DNA of 64,000 nt from Leptasterias polaris (GCA_037783415.1 JAZGTN010000213.1:930001-994000), one strand, 5' to 3'; shown: positions 1 through 12,449, counted from the first letter of the stretch. Numbers and translations: made by a program. The notes: generated by a model not told the origin, from the sequence alone.

Positions 1-948
1 CTGATATTTTTGTTTTAGGTTTTAGTTCATATACAGTTTTCTTGAATATGCCTTCATTTCCAAAGGAAATATTTCGCAGAAAATATGGTTGTAGTAACTT
101 TATAATCAATAAGCATTTACACTAAAATTGAACAATGTTTTTTATCCTTACCAATCCTGCATAAAACCTTTAATATTATTTATTGCATGTTAAACTTGAA
201 CTTTGTGTATATTATTTCATAAAGTATGTTTCATATTCAGTATGAGAGTTCAGAACAAATTGGGTGCATGTCAGTCCAGGGGGTGTGCTTATTTTAAATT
301 GACCTGCTGGGAAAGTGATCATGTATCAATAATCTTTAATCATTCACTCTGTGGAACTCTGATCTGGATTTCCTGGAACTAAATTCTTCAATGTCAAAAT
401 TTGTCCTATTTTTGTGAGTGTTTTTTGGGGTTTTTTTTAAATATAATTTGTAGGGCTCGAATTTGTGGGTGAGGGAAATTCACATTTGTCTCTCAAAATG
501 TGACCAGAAATGTTTTTACAAGACCAGAATCAAAATGAGACAAAAACTTCCTGACACAGTTTAACATGAATTTGACTGTAAGAGAAGGCATTTGTCTTTA
601 TGGGTTTTAAAGGGTCTGTACCTGTTTGGTAATCACTCTTAAAGTTAATGTAAAAAAAAAAAACTATTGGTTAGGAAGGCTGCAGCGGCTTTCGATAGTA
701 TAAAGCATTTTGAGAAACATTTCATTTCAGAGTTTTGTGGTTATGTAAAAAATATATCAGTTTTCATGCCCCCAAATCTGAATCTGTCAGAGGCCGACTG
801 GGGAAGTGTAGCCCCCCCCCCCTCCCCCCTTCCTGCCACTGCATGCTCACCCTCGCTTTTTCCCCTCACCCACAAATGAGATCGAATACACAAAAGAATG
901 GCTTGATATATTAAAAATCCCTCCAAATTTAGCCTCATTATAGGGCCA
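1..948. other. Intergenic, truncated TIR elements
   Basis: About 1-180 matches the right part of the TIR element at 40654-41021 (shared AATATTTC-CAGAAAA and CCAATCCTG...CCTTTAAA-type end). About 500-600 carries the 'ACAAGACCAGAATCAAAATGAG' repeat also seen at 31.9 and 52.7 kb. About 608-760 is a left-end fragment of the TTTAAAGG...TTTGGTAAT element found at 6541. A C-rich tract lies near 810-830. No gene is seen. Confidence 0.6.
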
Positions 949-1175
949 ATAGATAGTTCCCAGTAGACGCCATCTTTACGGGCAAATCGCATTTTGGCTT
1001 GCAGGCGCGTCAAGCGCTCAAATTATTAACGCAGCCGCGTCATTCACTAACCAATCATGCAATGAGTTTTGTGAAATGTGCGCGTGCTGCACGCCGTTCT
1101 CACGCGTAACGCATGACTGTGTGTTCCAAACTGCCCGTAAGATGGCCGATTTACGTCATACTGCAACCTATCTAT
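949..1175. mobile_element. MITE, copy 1 (ATAGATAG termini)
   Basis: A 227-bp element nearly identical to 13515-13742. Termini ATAGATAG and CTATCTAT are inverted, and a longer subterminal inverted repeat, GCCATCTTTACGGGCAA, faces TTGCCCGTAAGATGGC in this copy. The interior is CpG-rich (GCGCGTGCTGCACGCC). No coding capacity, so non-autonomous. Confidence 0.8.
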
Positions 1176-1261
1176 AGTCTTCGGATCCTTGAGGATACCA
1201 AGTGGATTGGCCCTATTAAATTTTATTGGGCTATCCTAAGTTATGTCTTTTGGTTTGAAGG

Positions 1262-1570
1262 ATTCATAGAGCTGCTTAACAAGCAAAATATAGGCAGAGA
1301 TACCAGTCACAAATTTCACATATGAAATGTCATTTTGGCTGGTAACCTTATTCTGGTAAGTGTATTTTATGTTGTGCTTGGCTTTTTATGCTTAAGCAGC
1401 ACTATGAAATAGGGCCCTGGGCACGATTTCACAAAGAGTTAAGATTGATCTTAACTGCGAATCAATCCTTGCTAAGCAAAGTGTGATGTCGTCACAATAC
1501 AAATCACTATGGTAATACTGACAACTCATCTTAAGATGAATCTTAGTGTTTTGTGAAATAGGGCCCTGGC
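1262..1570. mobile_element. Two abutting foldback elements of the GGGCCC...ATGAAAT family
   Basis: About 1262-1420 has the TCATAGAGCTGCTTAA left arm and the TTAAGCAGCACTATGAAAT right arm. 1413-1570 has GGGCCCTGGGCACGATTTCAC facing GTGAAATAGGGCCCTGG, with TTAAGATTGATCTTAA-type inner arms. They share the central GGGCCCTGG. No protein is encoded. Confidence 0.7.
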
Positions 1571-1589
1571 CTCTTATCACCCCCCTTAG

Positions 1590-1680
1590 AGGCATAGCAG
1601 GTTAAGACATCTGCTCTAGAATGTGGGGGTCGAGGGTTCGAACCCCACTCAAGTAGAATGCCTGTGGATTATCATTTCCT
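1590..1680 (+). repeat. tRNA-derived SINE head fragment
   Basis: GGCATAGCAGGTTAAG (A-box-like) is followed by GAGGGTTCGAACCCC (B box) about 40 bases on. There is no complete tRNA cloverleaf or 3' CCA context. From here to about 2068 I see nothing else. Confidence 0.5.
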
Positions 1681-2068
1681 GCAGGATTCAGAAAGCATTA
1701 AGTCAGCAGTGAAAATAATTGTGACATGTTAAGGGGGGGGCAGAGGGGATGCACCAATTTTTCTAAGGGGGTACTCCTAGCCAATTTGAACTGTCTAACA
1801 ATTAATAGCTATAATTTTATGAGTGGTTATACGTCAAACTAATTTCCCAAAATGAAAAACCTTCTTTCAGGCTTTGTTTCATTTTGTTGCATGTCAGACA
1901 ATGCTGTGAATGGCCTCCTTTCCGCAACCCTGTTCTGCTCTACTGGACAATTTTTTTCACTCTTCTGAGAATTTTGAAAATGCAAAACACTGTAGCTACC
2001 ACTTATGAAACCTGTCCAAAAACCGCATATACATAGACAAAGACACATATGTCATGATGCTTCAAGAT

Positions 2069-2625
2069 CTTTTGTGCTTTCTCACGGCTAGACTATTGTA
2101 ATTCTCTCTTCAATGGAGTGAAACAATCTGCCATCCCTCGCCTTCAAAAGCTTCAAAACAATGCCGCTTGTGTCATACACATGCAACCAATACACTCGCA
2201 CGCATCACCGCTTCTTCAACAACTACATTGGTTATACCCATCCAAAAACGCATTAATTTCAAATGTACAAAAAAAGCACTTTCGAAAACACAACCAAAAT
2301 ACATAACAGACTTACTAGATCTCAGCATGCCCTGAACCAAAAGTGGCCTCTGCTCGGAGGGGAGCCTTACTTTAATATACATCGCACATTCAAACATGCA
2401 GGTGACAAGGCCTTCTCAGTAGCTTGACCTAGATGCTGGAACTCACTACCTCTTAACATTCAGACTTGCAACTCTGTTCATCAATTCAACGATAAACTCA
2501 AGTCCTACCTCTTTTCATCTTAACTTAATGTGCCTGTGCATGTTCAAAACAATGTTCCCCTCAGCGCATTGTAACATTGGAATAAGCGATTTAAATGCTT
2601 GTAGTATATAATAATTATTATTAGA
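2069..2625 (+). pseudogene. CR1/L2-like non-LTR retrotransposon, degraded 3' end of ORF2
   Basis: Translation in shifting frames gives LDYCNSLFNGV, IPRLQKLQNNAAC, LLQQLHWL, then GDKAFSVA, WNSLPLNI and FNDKLKSYLFSS. This is the conserved reverse-transcriptase C-terminal region of CR1/L2/Rex-type LINEs. A 3' UTR and an ATTATTATT-type tail follow. Stops and frameshifts mark it as dead. 2626-3135 shows nothing further. Confidence 0.8.
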
Positions 2626-3135
2626 AAAGTGGTTCTTGTGGAACCAAAATGTTTATTTTGAATGCAGTGGAGTTGATTGCCTTAGAATTCCTTGTGTGAC
2701 AAGGCCCTTATAATCAGTTATTATTTAGATTGAAACTAATGTTCATGTTGTTTTTCAGGAATGTTACCAATCCAGTTCATTTAGGCCGGTGAAGGGCTGG
2801 GATCGACCTTGAAACCTCTTTCCCACTGTCTGTAGGTCTGTAGCCAGCCTCTGTCTTTTCTACAGATATTTTCATTGTAAATGTGCCCCAAGTTTGTCCA
2901 ACCTGGTTCTCCTATCAGGGTGTTTGAGCGTGAAACCAGGTTTTCTAATTGTTCACACTAAAATAATATGGGTGAGAAAAGGCGTGTATACAGTGTATAA
3001 ACTCTCGCTTTGCTGGGATGTTGTAGAACTTTTTTATTTAACGTACTGCATCTCTTTGGGACTCCTTGTCTGGTGCATGTTTCCTTCCATCCTACAATCT
3101 AGACTGTTTTAAGAGGAGTATCAATTCCTACCTTC

Positions 3136-3630
3136 AGCTCCCCTGAGTTATTTTTGTCTTTGTTTTCTTCTTGTAGCCCCTTACCAAGAGTGGCTTTTCG
3201 CCTTATTTAGGTGAATTTGCATTTTAAAAAATTTTTAAAATAAAAATCCAGGTCATTGTCTTAAGCCCCAAACCAAACCAAACTGTAAACCGAGCAACTG
3301 AATTTGCAAACAGACGATCAAATAACGAATGCCCCAAACTGGTTTACAAGTATCAGATGATTACAGCGGGTTGATGCTGTCCAAACAAAAACCATTGATA
3401 AAAAATTAGGGGGGGGGGGTAAACATTTGGTAAACAAACATGAACAATTACTTCAACAGCTAATGCTAATGGCTCTCCAAGTTGTTTCAGTGTTTGTTTT
3501 TGTAAGAATAATAACACTTCCTCACTTCAAGTGTGTCACAAGTTTTTTGCGCTTTATTATTAGTTTAGCTCCTGGAACAGAATGTTTACATGTCCTTGAT
3601 CTGTGCTTGTAATTATTTTTGTAATCAAGT
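3136..3630. repeat. Direct repeat of about 490 bp, copy 1
   Basis: Aligns along its whole length with 5123-5605: AGCTCCCCTGAGTTATTTT start, GATCAAATAACG, CCAAACTGGTTTACAAGTA, a poly-G run at 3409-3418, GCTAATGGCTCTCCAA, and a CCTTGATCTGTG...GTAATTATTTTTGTA end. Non-coding. Its edge abuts a SINE fragment. Confidence 0.85.
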
Positions 3631-3815
3631 GTGGGTTTGACTCCCAGTCTTGACTCTTACGTCCCCAGCACTTAACCATAATTGCCTCTCTATACCCAGG
3701 TGTAAAAAATGAGAACCGTGGGGGGCCCATTATTGTGTTGGATTAACCCCTCGCTCCTAATTTAAGCAGCTTGAGGTTGTATGCTCCCCAGGGAATTGAG
3801 AAAGTTTCAGTAATG
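3629..3815 (+). repeat. SINE fragment (tRNA-like head plus CTCCCCAGGGA body)
   Basis: GTGTGGGTTTGACTCCCAGTC (B-box region) is followed by AGCACTTAACCATAATTGCC and GCTCCCCAGGGAATTGAGA. The same blocks occur at 7850-8010, 48.8 kb, 52.86 kb and 54.96 kb. Confidence 0.6.
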
Positions 3816-5122
3816 GCCGAAGTATGCCTAATAAAAAGGAATATTATTAGTTTTCACACAAACGTGAGTGGAATGCAGAAAAAATGTAGTGCCTCTGCGT
3901 CCCATATCCAACAAGACCAAACGCTAAATTTGATATGGGACCCGCCATATTATGTCCGATGGGTGTATGTGTGTGATAACGATAATACAAGGTGTTGGAA
4001 CTGTACATTTTGCGTATAGCTTAAAATAGCACAAAATGCGGAGTTAGAACAGGGTGTGATATGAGCAGTGCAATGTAGGTTTATATCACACCGATCTTGT
4101 TGCTAAAGGTCGACCAAGCACAATTGAGAATTCAAGTTGCCTTGAAGGTGTATGTCTCAGATTAAACTACGATTAAATAATACAGTTGGTGTCAATAGGC
4201 CATTGTGTGGCCAGGTTGTCTAGCTCCAAATGCAGTCACTGGTTGTGGGCAGCTGTTTGGAGGGCAGCTCCACACTCACAGACTGGACTGGTAATCAAGC
4301 CCATCATCCAGAGAATGTTTGCCTGGAAAAGGGATAATAATTTTTTGGAATTGCCTCATTGATATATAGCTACTTGGATGTGGGCTACATAAGAACCAAG
4401 TATTATCAAATGTAAGTTAAACAATAAAAACACTCATTCTGAATACCCTGTCCAAAGTTCAAATAGCTGATAGTTGCCAACTCCTCATTGTGTCAATAAT
4501 TTAAACTGCTTATTTCTCTCCAAATAAACCAGGATATGATTATTGTGTTTATGATTATTATTAATATAAATTTCTGGTAATGAAACCAAGGATGAATCAT
4601 AAGTGAACTTAATCACTGTTGCTCACAAGCCTGAGGAAATCTGTAAACAAGGGGTAACCCCTATACACTTCCAAAATAAGTGTTCTGGGTTGTTTTACAT
4701 ATACACACCAATCATAGAACACCAGCAGATCCAACAACTTCCCATGTGAAGGACAAATCAACTATGGTGAAGTATCTTGATCAATGACACAAGTGCCACA
4801 ACCAGGACTGGAACCCACACTCTTCATGCTGATCATCTGTCAGCCTTTGCACTTGTCAATAATTCATATTATTTAGGGATGTTTTTTCAACACTGAAATA
4901 TTTTGCAGGACTATACTTGGAGTGAATATTTTTTACTGGTTCTTGGTGTTTTAACTGTAATAAAAAATAATGTATAATAAGGAGAAATCTATAATGCATT
5001 AACAGTTGCAGATTGGCTCCGCCTCAAGGCGCTGGATATAAACAAATGGATTAAACAAAATATTTTTACAAACAAAGATAATTAAATGATTACAAAAATT
5101 ACGTCTGGACCAGCCAACAGTA
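3816..5122. other. Intergenic with one minus-strand SINE fragment
   Basis: About 4735-4860 is a minus-strand copy of the same tRNA-type SINE head (AGTGTGGGTTCCAGTCCTGG on that strand). The rest is AT-rich with no recognisable gene or repeat boundary. Confidence 0.5.
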
Positions 5123-5605
5123 AGCTCCCCTGAGTTATTTTCACATTCTTTTGTTTCCTTCTTGTATAGCCCTTTAACTAGAGTGGCATTTAGCGCTTTT
5201 TGGAGCGAACTTTAAAATAAAAATGCAGGTCTGCTCCTTTAAGCCCCCAAACCAAACAAAAACTGAGTAAATGAATTTGCAAATAGATGATCAAATAACG
5301 GATGTCCCAAACTGGTTTACAAGTACCAGATTATTACAACCGGGTTGACGCTGTCAAAACAAAAACCAGTATTCAAACATTAGGTAGGGGGGGGGGGGGG
5401 AATCAGTAAACAAACATGACAAACTACTTCAGCAACTCATGCTAATGGCTCTCCAAATTCTTTCAGTTTTTATTATTTGTAAAAATTATAACACTTCCTC
5501 ACTTTTCAAGGGTGTCCAATTTGTTTCCACTTTAGTTTAGCTCCTGGAACAGGCTCAAATTTAGATGTCCTTGATCTGTGGTTGTAATTATTTTTGTAGT
5601 CAAAG
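5123..5605. repeat. Direct repeat of about 490 bp, copy 2
   Basis: Second copy of the sequence at 3136-3630, same orientation, about 2 kb downstream. Its poly-G run is at 5387-5400. Differences are scattered substitutions and small indels. 5606-6540 that follows shows nothing I recognise. Confidence 0.85.
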
Positions 5606-6540
5606 TAAAAGAGACAATCAGGTAAATCCATTGTTCTTGAAAATTTACCCATGCTCAGAACTACGTAAATAATGGAAATTCCGTAAGTCTACTGCCACCT
5701 AGCGTTCAAAAGTCCCCCTTGGGATAGTAGCTTGAGTAAAGCATAGGGTCTGAAGTCTTTACGGATGTAAATATTTATTTGGGAATATTACTAGGCAAAT
5801 AAAGGAATGCAATTGTAATTAAGTATAATAAGTGAAGAAGCTGTCGGTACCCCTGACAACAAACATAAAGGTGTGAAATCAAACAAAATCGCAGCATGGG
5901 ATTTTATAGTACCGTCCACAGGGTGTCCGACAAACGCCAGTGGGGATTTGTCATCAACAAATCAAAACTTAAACCACTGGGATGTATTTTGGCAACCCTA
6001 AACAAAAACATATTTTGGATGTGAAATTCCATCACCGAAACAAGTTAAGGCTATTAACTGAAAACAGGTCAGTAACAGAAATAGTTTATGATTATGTATA
6101 CATCTCTTGAAAATTTGTGTTCTCAAAATATACAGCCTTCATTTCATTTTCAAGAAATGGAACTTAGTCTTTGTAATGTTACCAACATTATTTGATTGGT
6201 ATGCTTCAAGAGTTTTTTGTTTTGTTTTTTCAGTAATTCAGTTGACATTTTTCATTAGTTTGTGGAATCCGCTCCGCCATCTTGAAACCAGGATTAACAG
6301 AGCCAACAACTCGGTTTCAGTTTGGTCGGAGCAGCTGCATCACCAAGACCGTATTGGTGTATCTACCTGTCACCTAGGGTTGTAACAAAAGAGGTCCATA
6401 ATGTTTGAAAAGAGCAAGGATATCCTCGCTTCGCTTTTGTTCACAAAACTAATGGGAACGTCAGTTACAAAAGTAAGTCCAAACAATGGAAGAACAAAGA
6501 GAAGTCATTGATTTACAGGGTCGTCAAACATCTGCGACTC

Positions 6541-6920
6541 TAAAAACTAAGCACTGAACACGTTTGGTAATTACTCAAAATATATATTAGCATAAAAACT
6601 TACTTGGTAACCAGCAACGGAGAGCTGTTGATAGTATAAAACATTGTGAGAAACCACTCCCTCTGAAGTAACGTAGTTTTGAGAAAGAGGTAACTTCTCA
6701 CTAAAATAATAAAAGACTTCATGCATGAAGCCTTTTATTAGCATCTGAAAGCACACAAAATTGTGCAACAAGGGTGTTTTTTCTTTCTTTATTTTCTTGC
6801 AACTTCGATGACCGATTCAGCCCAAATTTTCACAGGTTTGTTATTTTATGCATATGTTGGGATACACCAAGTGACAATACTGGTCTTTGATAATTACCAA
6901 ACATGTTCAGTGCCTTTAAA
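6541..6920. mobile_element. TIR element, source family of the 95-bp minisatellite
   Basis: Inverted ends GCACTGAACACGTTTGGTAA (6551) and TTACCAAACATGTTCAGTGC (ends 6913), followed by CTTTAAA. Inner landmarks: AGTATAAAACATTGTGAGAAA, AACTACGTTACTTC on the minus strand, GCATCTGAAAGCACACAAAA, and GATGACCGATTCAGC...TTTCACAGGTTTGT...TGGTCTTTGA. The last block is the unit amplified at 58481-61138. Non-coding. 6921-7845 to the right shows nothing. Confidence 0.8.
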
Positions 6921-7849
6921 TTCAAAAGTGTGGTGAGTGACAACTCTTTGTATAGTTAAATTTATTTGATTAAAAAGGAGTTACAACATTCTAGTGTGTT
7001 AGATTTACTTTGACTTTGTTAATCAAATTATTTCATGTTATTAAATCAAACTTTTGACGTTATCACTGACCGTTATCTCTTAAAAGTGTGAATTCAACAC
7101 ATGGCACTTAGGGTGCTTAAGCAATGTTTAAATGGAGTCGAAACAATAACAGAACAAAGAAGTTCCTGATTTATTGAGCTGACAAACATAACTGTATGTG
7201 CGGGGTGTCTGTATGCTCATATTCGGTACACCAAGGACAAAACAAAAAAGGAAAAAGTCTCCATAGGTGAATTCTAAAGACTGGGGTTTTCCTCAAGGAA
7301 TGTTGTGCATCAAAGTCTACAGGAAGATGTTAACTACCGGCAAAAAGGAAAAGAAGAATAGAAGTCTCTACGGGAATGCATTATGTTTAAACAGTTGCTC
7401 CGATGGAAACACACTAGTAGAGTGGGTTTCCCGCTAGTATTTGTAATTCAGGATATGTGAATTGCTGCTTGTAAACTGGTAATTGATGTAATTCGTGAAA
7501 ACGAGCAATGTCTACTTTTGAAGGAAGAAATAGATTTCTAATCATAATCATTGTACATTCAAAAGCATTATTTGTCTTAAAATACACACAGTTTGATTTT
7601 GCACCCCAAATCTCTTGTGGGAAAAATATGGAGATGGAATAATTTGGAAATGATCATGCCTTCTTAAATTCACTTGCATTTGTGTGTTTCTCTCCCAGTA
7701 TTAACGTGTTTTGTTTTCTTTTCTTTATGACAAAACAAACAGCGAAACCGAAAATCTCATTGAAGGTCAAAATGATGACTAGGGGCAGGTGCACGGTTTC
7801 AGTTTGTTCGAATTTAGTTTCACTGTTGTTATTTGTCTGTCTGATTACT

Positions 7850-8010
7850 GGTCCATAAAAATCAAATTATGGATACTCCCCAGGGAGCTGAGATGGTTTA
7901 AGGAATGAAATAAATGGCCCAGTGACCAGGGGTAATAATGTTCGAAGCGCTTTGAGACGCCCTTGGGTGTGATAAAGCGCGATATAAATCCATATTATTA
8001 TTATTATTAA
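7850..8010 (+). repeat. SINE 3' part with LINE-like tail
   Basis: ACTCCCCAGGGAGCTGAGATGG body, then GCGCTTTGAGACGCCC, TTGGGTGTGATAAAGCGC, GATATAAATCC and an ATT microsatellite tail. Such a GCGC...ATATAAAT(ATT)n end is shared with CR1/L2-like LINEs and probably recruits their reverse transcriptase. 8011-8744 shows nothing further. Confidence 0.65.
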
Positions 8011-8744
8011 ATTAACTTTAGTATTCATAACAGGCTCCCTTCTAGAAGACCCAAATAAAAATATAAAAATTAAAATTTATAGTAGAAAAGAAGTGAGATG
8101 GAGCAAACACATACTTGCTCTCGAGAGAAAGGTGAAAATGATGCTATTTGGTTTCTAGCTCAAAAAGTAGTAGAATCTCCTTATTCTCCAATTTTAAATA
8201 AATCAAAGAAAATTTGACTTAAAGTCTAAAGATTAACAAGTTTCACTTCAACTGGCTTTTAGCCTCTGGAAATGTTTTGGACAAAAAGTATCTAAAGTAT
8301 TTTTTTCTCCCAAAATCCTGAAGCCAATTGTTCACTCTCATTTATTTCTTAGGTAGGATTTCTTTGGGAAGAAAAGAAAACTATCCGGGGTGCCAGAAAA
8401 ACAAAATTCGAATGCATGAATTTCAAGAGGCAAAATCGTGTATGCTGGCAGGAAGTGCATTTGTGTCACTCTTAAATAGAAATCCTTCACTAAAATAGGC
8501 TTCCCTCGGGGAAACAGTGGAAGATTTGTTCAGAAGTCTTGACAAACAATATTCCACTAAATCTAGAGAAAGCAATCAGAGATTATTCTTGCAAACATCA
8601 TCCTTGCTTTTAGGCTGACTAGGGGTTTGTGTAAATCATAGATTTTGAGAGAATGGAGTCGCTTTGAAGAAAAATTAGAGCAAGGCTGCGATTAACTTGA
8701 CAGTAATACACGCAGTGCACAAACAACAAGATATTGAAAGTAAA

Positions 8745-8870
8745 GGCAGAGGCCTGGATGTCATCCTTGAGGGGACGAGACCTTTTTCAGTTTTTGCAAC
8801 AGGCACTTCCATTGGAAAACCTGAAAGTTTAGGTATATTTGAAGGGCCTACAAGGCAAAAACAATAACGT
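8745..8870. repeat. Dispersed 'GGCACTTCCATTGGAAAA' repeat
   Basis: AGGCACTTCCATTGGAAAAC, CTGAAAGTTTA and GAAGGGCCTACAAGGC mark a 120-150 bp family. Related copies are near 17840, 18640, 26940, 38575, 39395, 40200, 44700, 49310 and 56800. Complete copies end CCAGGCCTG. The neighbouring 8880-9180 shows nothing. Confidence 0.6.
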
Positions 8871-9179
8871 TTAAATGTATTAGTTTCATTTGTTCGTATA
8901 CACAGTTTTTTATAGTCAGATAAAAACTGTGCTCAAGGCACAAATATGAGGCCATTAACAACAACTGCATGTCTATTTTTCAACAGTCAAAAGTAGCTGC
9001 TGCTACTGTATCTGTTATAAAATGTTGTTAGTTTTTTAGTTTTTTAGTTTTTATTTTATTTTATTTATTTGTTTGCCACTGGTAACTAATTCTGTGTCAC
9101 AGGGGATTAACGATTTTAAAAGCTTATGATATAGGGAATAAAGCTCATCCAGACCATTCAACCCCATGGTTTGAACATC

Positions 9180-9440
9180 CAAGAAGGAATTGACTAATTA
9201 ACCGTCTGTCTTTGCCATCTCCCTTTTTCCACCCTCCCTTTTAATTCACTAATCATTTACTCTTCTCCCTCCCTCTTCCCACTTTTGATTTTGTCTTTTG
9301 TGTTTCCAACCTCTCTACCTGCCCCCTTGTCTCTTTCCTCTCTTCTGAATGCTTTCTGCCTCTTTCTTCTTTATTTCTTCCCACTTCAAGAAAGACTCTG
9401 CTAGTGTTGAAACATCAGGCCACCAACTTATTATATCGAA
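9180..9440. repeat. Pyrimidine-rich repeat with AAGACTCTGCTAG motif, copy 1
   Basis: About 200 bases of C/T-rich sequence (CTCCCTCCCTCTTCCC, TTTGTGTTTCCAACCTCT) end in AGAAAGACTCTGCTAGTGTT, then GAAACATCAG. The same order recurs at 54595-54880. Confidence 0.6.
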
Positions 9441-9895
9441 GGTCCTCTTGGTTGGCAATAAAATATATATAAATATATTTTGCAGATTGTTTTATACCAT
9501 AAAGGCGTAGGCCTTTTGCATTGTCACAGTTCCATTCAAGTGAACTCTGGGTGTGCATGCCATGATGTACCCTGAACTGAACAAGTATTTTAGAATTTCC
9601 TTGGGACAAATCCTTGGGACAACTACTGATTCAATAGCTGCACCACATACCATCCACAAAGTATTGTGCTTCAACCACTCACCATTAAAAAGACTTGAAA
9701 TGGTCAATGGTTTGTTTCATGCCACAACTATTGTATTTGCAAAGCTGCGGTTTTATTTTCATTCTTGATTGGATTTTTCCTGCATTTCATGGTTTGTGCA
9801 CAATGTCAAGGTAATATGATGTACAGGTTTAAAAAAGAATGTACCTTAAAGAGAAAGTTTGTCATTATTCTGTTGAAGAGTAAACTATTTCCAAC

Positions 9896-10064
9896 CAGGG
9901 CCCCCAGCAGAACATACTGCTAATAATAACGATTATTTGCTAAGCAAAAATTGAGCGGGACACCAGTCAAAACAATATTGCAATGTTAACTTTAAGGAAT
10001 GCTGACTGGTAATCTCTTTCTGCTGAGCAAACTTTTGTGCTTACAGGCTTTATGAAATTGGGGC
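9896..10064. mobile_element. Foldback element, CAGGGCCC family
   Basis: Starts CAGGGCCCC and ends with TTATGAAATTGGGG. Interior ATTTGCTAAGCAAAAATTGA, CACCAGTCA, GACTGGTAA and CTGCTGAGCAAA form facing arms. 10065-10440 after it holds only a fragment of the GGTCTTGTGTTTTTCA repeat. Confidence 0.6.
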
Positions 10065-10440
10065 TAGGGCTAAAAATTTACCATCGACCGCAGGCCTGAC
10101 ACAATTTTTAGTGTCGGACTGGTGAACTCACGACAGCGGTCTTGTGTTTTTCACTTGCATTATAAAACCTCACTGTGATTTTTTTTTTCCTCTCTCTTTG
10201 TTTTTAATTTGTTCAATTTGACTGATAAATATCTAAAATTCTGTTATTGGAGTATCTTAGTCTTATTGATTGTTCAGGTAAAACAATTGTAAATCTATGT
10301 AAATATTTTTTTCTTCATTTTACTGGTTTTGTAAAATGCATTCTGGTCCATCGAAAATTTTGAGCTACAAGCCCTGCAGTCTTGCGGCATTTTCCCCCCT
10401 GCCAACCCCCTAATAAACCAAAAGGGGAAACTTTTGTATT

Positions 10441-10750
10441 CCTATCTTTTTCTGATATCAAATAATAAACCACAAGGGAAACTGACTGGGTAAATGTTTA
10501 AATGATTTTGGGTTGAACAAAGAAAAATTGACTAGAGCGGGATTTGAACCAACGACCTCCTATCTTTTTCTCTTGAAAGTTTGTTGTATGGTGTTTACTG
10601 AAATTAGTTTTGGGTTAATTAAAGCAAATTGACTAGAGTGGGATTTGAACCCACGACCCCTGGAATAACGTTTTCTTTGTTCAACCCAAACTTATTTAAA
10701 ATTTACCCTGTCAGTTTCCCTTGTGGTTTATTACTTGATATTCAAAATAA
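10441..10750. repeat. Inverted pair of SINE-A 3' tails
   Basis: Minus-strand tail and B box at 10441-10560 (AATAAACCACAAGGGAAACT ... GGGTTGAACAAAGAAAAA ... GGGATTTGAACCAACG). A second B-box fragment lies at 10615-10665, then a plus-strand tail at 10665-10750 (TTTTCTTTGTTCAACCC ... AGTTTCCCTTGTGGTTTATT). The outer arms are about 65 bp and could pair. Confidence 0.75.
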
Positions 10751-12449
10751 AAGTGTGAAGGGTGATAGAATATCAGGGAAACCATATGTTCAGAATGAAG
10801 TGCTTACTTATATGAAAACATTTAAAAACAAGTATACAAAAACAGAGATTTTCTTTTAACACCTGTCATTGCATTGATAGCATATTGTATTTTGTTTATG
10901 TCCATGTAGTTCAACATTACTAATAATTGTTGCAGCTAGCTGTTCCGGCTAGGAAAATGTAATGTAGTACTACTCGTTAAAAGAGTGTATTTGGGTCAGG
11001 AAAACAATTGTGAAATTTGATTGAAATTTTTTTTGCAAACACATGCGGACAAGTGAGAAATCTTAAGATTACCCAAAAGTATTGTTCATTTGTCATGGAA
11101 TTAAAAGTTTCACAAGTAAATAACAAATATTTTCTTTTTAAAATTGTATCTTATAATATATCTCAAATTCTACATTGCGATAAATCTTTCAAAATTATTA
11201 AATCATCGGCTCAGGACAGGACAAGAAGATCGTTAGTGCAGATTGTATAGACTTTGTAAATCAGTTTTGCATGTTTTGGCATTCCTGGAAAATGGAGCTA
11301 ATTGATCAATAGTGGTCTCTAAAGTATTGTTTGGCAAACATAAACATTCTGTTTATAAGAAAAACATTTACTCACTTTCATACGCATTTTTCACTTAACA
11401 GCCTTTTGATTATTTAGGATATGAAATTGCAATTAAAGACCTCGCAATGAGCCAAGAACATGTAATAAATTACTTGGTCCTCTCCTTTAAAATACAAATA
11501 ATTATTTATAGGATGTGTTTGGTGACAGAGTCACGATTTCGTTACTCACTCATGCATGATTGCATGAAAGAAGCAAGCTTTCATGCAATGTGGGAAAATT
11601 GAAAACCAGTGTTCTGATACATCTAACACATGGCTGTCAAACCACAAAATCATGCCAGGCAGAATATAAGACTGAACTGGTGTTGAAAGTAAAAGTGTTG
11701 GTAAAACAGTTGCCATTTGCCTTTTGTCAAAATGTAATGCTGATTTATAATCAATATTATTAGTTAGTGGCCTATAATTATAGGTACAATAACAGTCACC
11801 TGTGAACGTTTCAGCTGATTAGGGTCTACTTGATGTTAAAAAAAAACTGCAAAAACAATAAATTTATTACTTTGTCTATAAATCAGCATTATATTGACAA
11901 AACAATCTATGACTCTACTATCATAAGAAGGAACCCATGTTTATCTGGATTATTTAAAATTTGTAAACATGACTTAACATTTTTAAGGATCAACAGAGGT
12001 TTAAATCATTAATTTGAAAAGAATACATTCCATCTAATCTTCCAGATTATGATACTAATGTTAGTCACATGAACTAATCTTTAAAACAATTTTAGTCTAT
12101 AGTAATGTACTACCACTAGTCATTTCACCATTACATTGAAACAAACACTAGTTTGGGACCCAAAGAACACAATCTATAAAAACGATTCATCAGTTATTTA
12201 AATTTATTTCATTATCAACAGCAAAATTAAGCGACAATTAATAGGATGAATAAGAAACGAAAAGAAATGCTCAGTTTTGGATGTGGGAGGGACTGAAAAC
12301 CCAATCACGAAAGGCTCTTGTCTGAGGTGTCTGATTTGAAACGGGGTCCGCAGAGGTGAAAGGCAGGGTTAGAAACCACTGCCAACCTGATCTAAATTTG
12401 TTACTGGGTGTTTGTTTACATAATATGAAGTGATGATTGCATTTCTTAC
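10751..12449. other. AT-rich intergenic stretch
   Basis: No gene, SINE or TIR element recognised. A segment at about 11398-11450 (GAAATTGCAATTAAAGACCT) resembles 44463-44510 and may be a diverged repeat. If the minus-strand gene is real, this is its first intron. Confidence 0.4.

Noticed and set aside
4000..5100. Retroviral internal region between the two 490-bp direct repeats
   Set aside because: No gag, protease, reverse transcriptase or integrase motif in any frame, no primer-binding site and no polypurine tract recognised, so an LTR element is not supported.
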